Positions 7,136 through 13,373 of a stretch of 16,623 nt of DNA are shown here, piece by piece. The notes under the pieces were generated by a model, which was not told where the DNA came from, ran no database searches, and worked only from the letters and a program-made list of their open reading frames with translations. The stretch is from positions 1 to 16,623 of the forward strand of contig JAHHRF010000037.1 in the NCBI GenBank assembly GCA_020025955.1, read 5' to 3'. The position numbers and the translations under genes were made by a program. Within the stretch, counting starts at the first letter, position 1. Each line of letters starts with the position of its first letter. Source of the stretch: Sutterella sp. (GTDB taxonomy: Bacteria > Pseudomonadota > Gammaproteobacteria > Burkholderiales > Burkholderiaceae_F).

Positions 7136-9016
7136 ATGCTTTGTCTTAAACGGCTTTCGACCCGACTGTTGCTCTTGACGATTCTCTGGGTGAGTTTCAT
7201 CTCCAGCATCATCGGTTACACCATGTGGCTCAACTGGGAACTCGAAGCGAGTTCTGCTGCAACGAAATTGATTAGTAATGTGCGTACGCACGCCTTCCGT
7301 GCGGCGCAGTTCACCGAAGAGCAATATCCGAGCTTCGAGTTTGAGCGTGAAATCCACTTCATTGATGAGGCCATGGAAGAGCTCCGCGTGGGCGATCCGT
7401 GGCGTCCGATGGTGGTGCCTCAAACGAAAGAAATCCAGACCCAATTCGAACAGGTCCAGAAGTATTGGAACCACTCGTTAAAGCCCGACCTGGAAAAGGC
7501 TCGTGCGACCAATACGGCGATTCCAGCCAACCGCTTGAATTACGTCTCGGAGAGCCTCACCACGTTTAACGAAGCCATTGAAGCCTATCGCTGGGACTTC
7601 CGATGGCAGTTGCGCTACATCCAGATTTTCTTAATCGTGATCGCCTTTGGGTCCTTGGGCGCCATCATGTATTTGTTGATTAGCTGGGTGATTCAGCCCT
7701 TGGGGAAATTGGGCGAAGCCATTCAACGCCTCTCCGCGGGGGACTTGAATTTCCGCATCAAAAACCCTGGGGAAGATGAAATCGGTGAGATTGCCGTGGG
7801 GTTAAACCACATGGCAGAGCGCTTAAAAGACTCCCACTACAACCTTGAGCAAAAGGTGGCGGAAAAGACCGCTAGCGTCGAAGAAAAGAACAATCACTTG
7901 GCGCAACTCTACGAAATGATTTCGTACTTGGCGCAACAGCGTAAGCAAGACGATATCGTTGAAGGGTTCGTGGCTCGCATTACGCGCCATGCGCAAGCCG
8001 ATGGCTGTGCTATTTGGATGCTCTCGGGGGCGGATCAGCAGTTGCAGCTCGCTACCGTCACGGGCGTGGGCGAGCCCTCGGAAAAAGCCTTAGCCGGAAT
8101 TCGTCATTTGGATGGGGCGCTCGCGCGCGTCATCAATAAGGGGATTCCGTTACAGTATTCGCTCTCGGACTTGGATTCGGAATCGAGCCAAGCCTTAAGC
8201 GACGAAGGCTTTAGCACGGTTTACGCCTTCCCCATTCGCTGTGCGACGGGGGAAATCGGGATCTTTGCGTTGCTCTACCGTGAAGCCCCTGAACTAACCA
8301 CGCAGATGATTCGCTTGTTGGAAAGCTTTGCGGTGCACTTAGGGGTGGCCATTGAAAGCTCCAACTTGATTGAGCGTGACCGTCAGTTTGCCGTCGTGCA
8401 AGAGCGTCAGCTCTTAGCCCAAGGCTTACACGATTCGATTGCGCAGGCCTTGAGTTACTTGAATCTTCAGGTTCAGGTCCTCGAGATGGCGATCAAGGAC
8501 GAAGACCGTTCGCAGGTCGATGAAACGGTCTCCAACATCCGCACGGGTGTGCAGGACTGCTACGAAGACGTGCGTGAGCTCCTCTTAAACTTCCGAGAGC
8601 GCGTGCATAAGACCGGTTTTGTCAATGGCGTGAAAACCGTGATTGACCGCTTTGAAGCGCAAAGCCACGTTAACGCTCGCTTGATTGTGAATGGCTCGGG
8701 GGCCGAGTTGACGCCCAACCAAAAGCTGCAAACGATCTTCATCATCCAAGAAGCCTTATCCAACGTGCGTAAGCACGCTCAGGCACAAAACGTCATTGTC
8801 GTGATTAACAATAACGATGACTTAAGTGTCTCCATCGAGGACGATGGCGTTGGGGTCGATCCCAAGCTCGTCGAAGAGCGTCGCGGTCAGCACGTGGGCT
8901 TGTCGATTATGGCCGAGCGCGCTGCCCGTATTGGCGCCACGGTCAATGTCGAGGCTGGTGACGATGGCGGTACGCGTGTGAGCCTCTATTTGAGTGCCGA
9001 CGCCCGTCGTCAGTAA
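7136..9016 (+). CDS. NarX-type membrane sensor histidine kinase, orphan, translationally close to parC
   Basis: A 626-residue inner-membrane kinase (from the ATG at 7136; a TTG at 7124 overlapping the parC stop would add four residues). Order: TM1 at about 11-30; a periplasmic, mostly helical sensor of about 125 residues; TM2 at about 161-184; HAMP at about 185-240 (VIQPLGKLGEAI, GDEI-type GEDEIGEIA); a coiled coil; a GAF-like domain at about 265-408; a HisKA_3 dimerisation domain with His432 in QGLHDSIAQALS; and a HATPase_c domain with an N-box (SNVRKHA, Asn543), DDGVG at 569-573 and GQHVGLSIMAERA near 585. This order is that of NarX/NarQ-like kinases that phosphorylate LuxR-type regulators. 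The periplasmic segment keeps an Arg-rich helix (SNVRTHAFRAA) but not the usual nitrate P-box (G-x-LRMQ-S-x-R), so nitrate as ligand is doubtful. No response regulator gene lies beside it. Confidence 0.88.
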   Translation: MLCLKRLSTRLLLLTILWVSFISSIIGYTMWLNWELEASSAATKLISNVRTHAFRAAQFTEEQYPSFEFEREIHFIDEAMEELRVGDPWRPMVVPQTKEIQTQFEQVQKYWNHSLKPDLEKARATNTAIPANRLNYVSESLTTFNEAIEAYRWDFRWQLRYIQIFLIVIAFGSLGAIMYLLISWVIQPLGKLGEAIQRLSAGDLNFRIKNPGEDEIGEIAVGLNHMAERLKDSHYNLEQKVAEKTASVEEKNNHLAQLYEMISYLAQQRKQDDIVEGFVARITRHAQADGCAIWMLSGADQQLQLATVTGVGEPSEKALAGIRHLDGALARVINKGIPLQYSLSDLDSESSQALSDEGFSTVYAFPIRCATGEIGIFALLYREAPELTTQMIRLLESFAVHLGVAIESSNLIERDRQFAVVQERQLLAQGLHDSIAQALSYLNLQVQVLEMAIKDEDRSQVDETVSNIRTGVQDCYEDVRELLLNFRERVHKTGFVNGVKTVIDRFEAQSHVNARLIVNGSGAELTPNQKLQTIFIIQEALSNVRKHAQAQNVIVVINNNDDLSVSIEDDGVGVDPKLVEERRGQHVGLSIMAERAARIGATVNVEAGDDGGTRVSLYLSADARRQ

Positions 9017-9027
9017 ACTTAAAACCC

Positions 9028-9057
9028 AAAAGGGGAGCTCCGTTGAGCTCCCCTTTT
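9028..9057. terminator. Bidirectional rho-independent terminator
   Basis: A perfect 13-bp stem (9028-9040 with 9045-9057) has a CGTT loop, with an A-run on the left and a T-run on the right. It therefore terminates the parE-parC-kinase transcript on plus and the convergent aminotransferase transcript on minus. Confidence 0.92.
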
Positions 9058-9071
9058 TGCTAGGGTTTCGT

Positions 9072-10295
9072 TTAGGGCTGCTGATAGCACGCAACTAACG
9101 TTTCGACCGCTTGATTGATAGCGTCGTCACTCACGGTGACAAAACTCAGCCGCACCGTGTTGGCGTGCCCTCGATCGGCAAAGAAATGGGTGCCCGGCAC
9201 AAAGCCAACCTTTTGCGGGGCCGCAAGGCACCGTTCCAGTAAACGCGTCGCATCCATTCCGTCGGGTAACGTCATCCAAATAAACATCCCGCCTTCGGGC
9301 TTCGTCCAGGTGGCGTCCTGGAGTGCCTCACGGTGGCTTTCCAACGCCGCCAAAAGCACGTCGGCCTTGTGGCGATAAAGGGCCCGTACGCGCGGGAGGT
9401 GCTTATCCATAAAGCCGGAGCTCACTAAACGCGTCCCCACCCATTGAGTAAAGGTCGAGGAATGTAAGTCCATGGCGCCTTTGACGCGAGTGAGCGCCTT
9501 AATGACGTGAGCGGGCCCCAAGATGTAGCCAAGGCGAAGACCGGGTGACAACACCTTACTCATCGAGCCCAAGGTGATCGTGCGCTCTGGCGCAAAGGAT
9601 CGCAACGACGGGGGCGGGGCCTTGTCGTAGTAGAGCTCCTGGTAGGGGCTATCTTCTAAGAGCCACAGATCCAATTCGCGTGCTTTTTGGGCGAGAGCTT
9701 CTCGTCGCTCTAAGGAAAGCGTTTTCCCTGTCGGGTTTTGAAAGGTGGGCATCACATAAAGGAAGCGTGCCCCTTGGTGCGACGTATTCAAGGCCTCGGG
9801 ATCTAAGCCTTCGGCGTCAGAAGGCACGGACACACAGTCAGCGCCCGACAGACGAAAGGCTTCTAATGCGCCCACATAGGTGGGGGACTCCACGAGAAGT
9901 TTGTCCCCGGGACTACAAAAGGCACGACCCATTAAGTCGAGGGCTTGCTGAGAGCCAGACACCACCAAGACGTTTTCAGGCCCCGTCGGGACCCCGCGCT
10001 CGGTTTCCCACTGGGCAATGGCTTGGCGCCAGGTGAGTAACCCCTGAGCGCTCGAATACTGCAGAGCTTCCGCGGCATGGTGCGTTAAGACCCACTTGGT
10101 GGCCTCGGCCACGTCATTGGCCGGGAACCCTTCCGGGGCGGGCAAGCCCCCCGCTAGACTGATCACGTCCGCTCGCGCCGCCAACGCCAAGAACCCACCG
10201 ATCGCATCGTCGCCTTCTGCACGGGCGATGGGCGAAAACGGGGGGACAAGGGGTTGAACGGATTCACGCGTAAGCGGCGTAATCATCGAGGTCAT
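9072..10295 (-). CDS. PLP-dependent aminotransferase, class I/II (LysN / MocR-catalytic-domain type)
   Basis: A 407-residue fold-type I aminotransferase. Visible landmarks: VSGSQQALDL near 112 (phosphate-binding loop), Tyr140 (PTYVGA), FQNPTGKTLS with Asn187, EDSPYQELYY with Asp214/215, and GSMSKVLSPGLRLGY at 243-257 with the Schiff-base Lys247. Near the C-terminus are PEGGMFIWM and the substrate-carboxylate Arg in NTVRLSF. The sequence resembles 2-aminoadipate/aromatic/branched-chain aminotransferases of the LysN-MocR group, but there is no N-terminal GntR DNA-binding domain, so it is an enzyme and not a MocR regulator. The substrate cannot be deduced. The frame continues 28 codons upstream, but the ATG at 10295 is preferred because GGAGG sits 5 bases before it (10305-10301). 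It is a monocistronic gene flanked by terminators on both sides. Confidence 0.9.
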   Translation of the reverse strand: MTSMITPLTRESVQPLVPPFSPIARAEGDDAIGGFLALAARADVISLAGGLPAPEGFPANDVAEATKWVLTHHAAEALQYSSAQGLLTWRQAIAQWETERGVPTGPENVLVVSGSQQALDLMGRAFCSPGDKLLVESPTYVGALEAFRLSGADCVSVPSDAEGLDPEALNTSHQGARFLYVMPTFQNPTGKTLSLERREALAQKARELDLWLLEDSPYQELYYDKAPPPSLRSFAPERTITLGSMSKVLSPGLRLGYILGPAHVIKALTRVKGAMDLHSSTFTQWVGTRLVSSGFMDKHLPRVRALYRHKADVLLAALESHREALQDATWTKPEGGMFIWMTLPDGMDATRLLERCLAAPQKVGFVPGTHFFADRGHANTVRLSFVTVSDDAINQAVETLVACYQQP

Positions 10296-10329
10296 AGGCG
10301 CCTCCGAAAGGTTAGGATTGAAAAGAAAA

Positions 10330-10342
10330 GGACTCGGAGTCC
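10330..10342. promoter_or_regulatory. Operator-like perfect palindrome before the aminotransferase gene
   Basis: GGACTC, one base, GAGTCC: a perfect 6+6 inverted repeat. It lies right at the predicted transcription start (about 10344) and 35 bp before the start codon, a position typical of a repressor site. It could equally act as a small leader hairpin. Confidence 0.35.
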
Positions 10343-10350
10343 ACACTTTC

Positions 10351-10379
10351 ATTCTCTGGGAGCACCACGGTTTTTTCAA
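10351..10379 (-). promoter_or_regulatory. Candidate promoter of the aminotransferase gene
   Basis: On the minus strand, TTGAAA (10379-10374), a 17-bp spacer and GAGAAT (10356-10351). It lies just downstream of the nth terminator, which fits independent transcription of the aminotransferase. Confidence 0.4.
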
Positions 10380-10393
10380 AGGCTCGAGACACG

Positions 10394-10441
10394 AAAAAAC
10401 GCCCGCTTACGCACCCCCAAAAGGGGTATTTAACGGGCGTT
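10394..10441 (-). terminator. Rho-independent terminator downstream of nth
   Basis: On the minus strand an outer stem AACGCCCG (10441-10434) / CGGGCGTT (10405-10398) encloses a second hairpin (ACCCC, TTTT, GGGGT). A T6 run (10399-10394) follows. It ends the fdxA-fpr-rnfB-nth direction of transcription before the aminotransferase promoter. The bases between it and the nth stop (10442-10534) hold nothing recognisable. Confidence 0.85.
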
Positions 10442-10534
10442 GAGCTTAAATCAGGGCGGGTACGATAATCCGACTAGGTAGAGGGTCCTAGAGGGGGCAA
10501 GCGTTTTGTATTTCGCGCTCCGCCATACACAAAT

Positions 10535-11197
10535 TTAATTGGCTTTTGCGAGCTTCTCCAGTCGCGCCTTTTTCTCTGGCGCAGAGCAAAATTCAGCGAC
10601 TACACAGCGCTCACACTCTGGGTTTCGCGCCTTACAGCAATAGCGCCCATGAAGGAGTAAATAGTGGTGGGCGTCCTTTAAGTAGGCCTTGGGGACGACT
10701 TTGTAGAGTTTCGCTTCCACCTCGTCCGGGGTCTTTCCCTTGGCAAAGCCCGTGCGATTGGCCACACGAAAGATGTGGGTGTCCACCGCAATGCGGGGTT
10801 CCCCAAAGGCGACATTAAGCACGACGTTGGCGGTTTTGCGCCCGACGCCAGGGAGCGTCACGAGCTTTTCAAAATCCTGCGGCACCTCATCGTGGTAGGT
10901 GTCATGGAGGATTTTAGCCATCGCGGCCACGTGCTTGGCCTTGGACTTATAGAGCCCAATCGTTTTGATGTAGGGGATGAGCCCCTCTTCCCCCAGCGCA
11001 GCAATCGCGGCTGGGGTGTTCGCTACGGCAAAAAGTTTTTCGGTGGCGATATTGACGCTTTTGTCGGTGGCTTGAGCAGAGAGCGCCACCGCCACGATCA
11101 ATTCAAAGGGCGTCGTGAAGTTGAGTTCACTTTTCGGGTTCGGGTTTTGCGCCTGTAAGCGCGCCATAAAGGTTTCGCGATCGGCTTTTTTTACCAT
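10535..11197 (-). CDS. nth: Endonuclease III (DNA glycosylase / AP lyase)
   Basis: A 220-residue bifunctional glycosylase that removes oxidised pyrimidines and cleaves the abasic site in base-excision repair. The helix-hairpin-helix LPGVGRKTANVV covers 115-126, with catalytic Lys121. The catalytic Asp is D139 in VDTHIFRV. A C-terminal [4Fe-4S] motif, Cys188-x6-Cys195-x2-Cys198-x5-Cys204, matches the family spacing exactly. The length is close to E. coli Nth (211 aa). It begins 23 bp after the rnfB stop, the same neighbour relation as rnf/rsx-nth in enterobacteria, so co-transcription is likely. A G-rich AAAGGGG before the ATG may act as a weak ribosome-binding site. Confidence 0.96.
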   Translation of the reverse strand: MVKKADRETFMARLQAQNPNPKSELNFTTPFELIVAVALSAQATDKSVNIATEKLFAVANTPAAIAALGEEGLIPYIKTIGLYKSKAKHVAAMAKILHDTYHDEVPQDFEKLVTLPGVGRKTANVVLNVAFGEPRIAVDTHIFRVANRTGFAKGKTPDEVEAKLYKVVPKAYLKDAHHYLLLHGRYCCKARNPECERCVVAEFCSAPEKKARLEKLAKAN

Positions 11198-11220
11198 GGT
11201 GGGGCCCCTTTGGAAGTTCG

Positions 11221-11913
11221 TTACGCGTCACGCCCCGCACGGGCCTTTTTCATAATGGCGGCAATCAAGTCGCTCTTTTTGGCAGCCCCCGCCGTTTGCG
11301 TCGGATGGCGAAGTGCCTCCAAGCGGGCTTTTTCTTCACGCTCAAAGGTGCTACGACGCACGCGTGTCTCGTTAAAAAGCGTACGCGCACGTTCTCGATC
11401 GTCTTTCCCCCAAGGTTTCCCCGTTTCGACCCACTCAATGCAATCCATGGGGCAGGCGGGCAAACAAAGGCCGCACCCCGTGCAACGATCCGCCATCACC
11501 CCGTAGAGGTGTTTGGGGGACCCTGCTACCGCTTCCGTGGGGCAAGCCTTATGGCACCACCCGCAACCAATGCAGCCCTCAGGGTTAATGCGCGCCACGG
11601 CCACGGGCACTTCAATCCCGTACTCGGGATCCAAGGGGAGGGGATCCACGGCCAAAACTTTCGCTAAACGCGCAATCCCTTCTTCGCCACCCGGCGCACA
11701 CCGGTTGCAGGGCGTCTTTTCTAACACCATGGCTTTGGCGTAAGCCAAGCACCCATCGGTGCCGCACTGGCGGCATTGGGTTTGGGGGAGTTCTTCGTCG
11801 AGCGCTTCAATTTTGGCGCGCGTCTCGGCGTCGAGCCCGGCGAGCAGGTGTTCGGGATCGAGATAGTCAAAGCCCTCAACGGGCGCCATGGCTTCAGTGT
11901 GCTTGGGGGTCAT
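11221..11913 (-). CDS. rnfB: RnfB-type iron-sulfur electron-transfer protein, soluble form without membrane anchor
   Basis: About 230 residues. A [4Fe-4S] domain of RnfB/Fer4 type spans 47-72 (Cys47-x2-Cys50-x4-Cys55-x16-Cys72; Cys69 is extra). A two-cluster ferredoxin domain follows, with CIGCGWCHKAC at 114-124 and CTGCGLCLPAC at 144-154. The last 75 residues are charged and helical (Arg/Lys/Glu/Ala-rich). Standard RnfB starts with a hydrophobic membrane helix; here the first 45 residues are hydrophilic, so the protein is probably cytoplasmic. This soluble form is known from Burkholderiales, where it sits near nth without the other rnf genes, as here. It presumably relays electrons with the Fpr and FdxA encoded upstream; the acceptor is unknown. 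The ATG at 11913 is chosen. A TTG at 11925 and an ATG at 11889 are alternatives, none with a clear Shine-Dalgarno. Confidence 0.85.
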   Translation of the reverse strand: MTPKHTEAMAPVEGFDYLDPEHLLAGLDAETRAKIEALDEELPQTQCRQCGTDGCLAYAKAMVLEKTPCNRCAPGGEEGIARLAKVLAVDPLPLDPEYGIEVPVAVARINPEGCIGCGWCHKACPTEAVAGSPKHLYGVMADRCTGCGLCLPACPMDCIEWVETGKPWGKDDRERARTLFNETRVRRSTFEREEKARLEALRHPTQTAGAAKKSDLIAAIMKKARAGRDA

Positions 11914-11949
11914 AAGGGGAAACAAGGGGGTTTTAAAGTTGAAGGGAAT

Positions 11950-12702
11950 TTACCAAAGGGCTTCCACTAAGAGTTGGCCCGGTTTCCCAAAGCGTGGAGC
12001 CACGAGCCCACGGGTTTTGAAAATCGCACGCATGGCCTTCATGGCGTCGGGATTCCCGCACAAAAGCACGCGCGTCGTCTCTGCCTCAATCGTGCGACCG
12101 GCCGCTTTTTCTAATTCACCCGACTCGAGTAGGGCGGGTAAACGTCCCGTTAAGCTGGAGGGCTCACGGGTGGTGGCGCCCACGACGAAAATATCGGGCG
12201 CAATACGGCGAGAAAGCTCAATCAAGGCATCACACTCTTTGACGGTGCGTGCCCCAATTACCAAGGTTTCAGTGCGGTTATCTAACCCACTCAAACGTTT
12301 GCTTCGCATCATGGAAAGGAACGGCGCGAGCCCAGCACCCGTCGCGATATACCAAAGGTTGTCGCCGCCAGGCAGGCGTTCTACTAAGAGGTTCCCTTGC
12401 GCTTCCCCTTCTAAGAGAATGGTCTCCCCAACTTGCTTGTTGGCTAAGACGGGGCTAACCGTCCCCCCTTCAATGACTTTGACTAAGAAAAGGAGCGTAT
12501 CGTCCGTCGGGGCGCTCGCCACCGAATAGGCGCGAAACTGCGGCTCATCAAAGCCCGCGACGTCCACCCCTAAGCGCGCAAATTGGCCCGCTTCAAAGTG
12601 CCAAGTCTTCGGGCGCGAGAGCGTGAGTTCCACTAAGCTCTCCGTGAGTTCACGGCGTGCTAACACGGTTAAACGATGCGTAGCAAGGGACGATTCAGTC
12701 AT
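11950..12702 (-). CDS. fpr: Ferredoxin--NADP(+) reductase (bacterial Fpr type)
   Basis: A 250-residue FAD enzyme that exchanges electrons between NADP(H) and ferredoxin or flavodoxin. The FAD-binding R-x-Y-S motif is RAYS at 57-60. GTVSPVL at 80-86 contacts FAD phosphate. The NADP-binding loop is TGAGLAPFLSMMR at 121-133, and CGNPDAM at 215-221 is the C-terminal nucleotide motif. The chain ends in VEALW, the short aromatic tail typical of bacterial Fpr, in which the last aromatic residue stacks near the flavin. The ATG at 12702 is preferred to a TTG at 12711. It lies between fdxA and rnfB on the same strand; 36 bp separate it from the rnfB ATG. A terminator-like hairpin stands between fdxA and this gene. 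Confidence 0.92.
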   Translation of the reverse strand: MTESSLATHRLTVLARRELTESLVELTLSRPKTWHFEAGQFARLGVDVAGFDEPQFRAYSVASAPTDDTLLFLVKVIEGGTVSPVLANKQVGETILLEGEAQGNLLVERLPGGDNLWYIATGAGLAPFLSMMRSKRLSGLDNRTETLVIGARTVKECDALIELSRRIAPDIFVVGATTREPSSLTGRLPALLESGELEKAAGRTIEAETTRVLLCGNPDAMKAMRAIFKTRGLVAPRFGKPGQLLVEALW

Positions 12703-12730
12703 AGCAGTCAACGAAAAAAAGAAAAGGGAT

Positions 12731-12763
12731 AAAACAAAAGCCCGAACGAGTCCGCTCGGGCTT
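12731..12763 (-). terminator. Terminator (or attenuator) between fdxA and fpr
   Basis: On the minus strand AAGCCCGA (12763-12756) pairs with TCGGGCTT (12745-12738), extended by CG pairs in the loop. It is followed by TTTTGTTTT. It lies about 25 bp after the fdxA stop and about 35 bp before the fpr start, with little room for a separate fpr promoter. Confidence 0.8.
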
Positions 12764-12786
12764 CATGCAAGGGGCACGAGCGAGTC

Positions 12787-13110
12787 TTAGCGCTTCAAGT
12801 ACTGGATCTTGCCCACGACACCACGCCACTCATCGGCATCATCCGGATAGGGCTTACGGTGCGTAATGCTCGGCCATTCCTGAGCGAGTTCCGCATTGAG
12901 TTCAATGAACTCAAGCTGGTCATCGGGCACATCCTCTTCCGCGTAGATGGCGGCTTCCGGGCACTCCGGAATGCACACGGCACAGTCAATGCACTCATCA
13001 GGATCGATGACGAGGAAGTTAGGCCCTTCGCGGAACGCATCCACCGGGCAGACGTCGACGCAGTCGGTACGCTTGCAGCCGATGCAGGCATCGCATACAA
13101 CATGAGTCAT
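12787..13110 (-). CDS. fdxA: Seven-iron ferredoxin FdxA ([3Fe-4S][4Fe-4S], Azotobacter FdI type)
   Basis: A 107-residue ferredoxin matching Azotobacter vinelandii FdI along its full length. By that alignment the [3Fe-4S] cluster is held by Cys9, Cys17 and Cys50 and the [4Fe-4S] cluster by Cys21, Cys40, Cys43 and Cys46. The extended C-terminal half (LEFIELNAELAQEWP and on to IQYLKR) is typical of this class. Two differences stand out: Ala25 replaces the free Cys24 of FdI, and there is an extra Cys6. AGGAG lies 10 bases before the ATG. It is the likely redox partner of the Fpr encoded next on the strand. Another open frame overlaps it almost completely, but the cluster motifs settle which one is real. 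Confidence 0.95.
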   Translation of the reverse strand: MTHVVCDACIGCKRTDCVDVCPVDAFREGPNFLVIDPDECIDCAVCIPECPEAAIYAEEDVPDDQLEFIELNAELAQEWPSITHRKPYPDDADEWRGVVGKIQYLKR

Positions 13111-13149
13111 GGTTCAAGTTCTCCTGGACGTATAAGTAAGAAATTCGTG

Positions 13150-13206
13150 AAACACGTTGCCCTCGAACGTCATCAGCGGGGGTCGTCGCCTCGTTCAAGC
13201 GTGTTT
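13150..13206 (-). promoter_or_regulatory. Long-range inverted repeat in the fdxA 5' leader
   Basis: AAACACG (13150-13156) pairs with CGTGTTT (13200-13206). Just inside, CTCGAACG pairs with CGTTCAAG at 7 of 8 positions after a 5-base bulge. In the transcript this would fold as one extended hairpin between the promoter and the ribosome-binding site. Confidence 0.4.
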
Positions 13207-13223
13207 TTTATAAATAAGGGTGC

Positions 13224-13229
13224 ATTATA
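13224..13229 (-). promoter_or_regulatory. Consensus -10 element of the fdxA promoter
   Basis: On the minus strand a perfect TATAAT (13229-13224) is preceded by TGGT. There is no good -35 at 16-18 bp, so it may be an activator-dependent or near-extended -10 promoter. The predicted start is near 13217, giving a leader of about 107 bases. Confidence 0.5.
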
Positions 13230-13289
13230 ACCAGGAAAAACACATACCCGCTTAATGGGAAAAGCTTTTGGGATGACGGGCTTAAGGCC

Positions 13290-13327
13290 AAAAAGAAGAA
13301 AAGCCCCATCGTCGATTCGAGGGGCTT
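13290..13327 (-). terminator. Rho-independent terminator of the membrane-protein gene
   Basis: On the minus strand AAGCCCC (13327-13321) pairs with GGGGCTT (13307-13301) across a 13-base loop. It is followed by TTTTCTTCTTTTT. It lies about 47 bp after the stop of the membrane-protein gene and upstream of the fdxA promoter. Confidence 0.8.
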
Positions 13328-13373
13328 CGTTGGGGCGAGGGAGCGTTCCCCGCCCAAGGTGTTCTTTTCGGGC

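Noticed and set aside
10442..10534. Possible small RNA or tRNA between nth and its terminator
   Set aside because: Only a 6-bp CTAGG-type inverted repeat is visible; no cloverleaf, CCA end or known RNA motif.
11888..12529. 213-residue plus-strand open frame opposite fpr
   Set aside because: The minus frame has full Fpr motifs; the plus frame is Ser/Arg/Lys-rich with no domain, as expected for an antisense shadow.
12795..13103. 102-residue frame overlapping fdxA on the same strand
   Set aside because: It is fdxA shifted by one frame; the cysteine motifs and the AGGAG belong to the fdxA frame.
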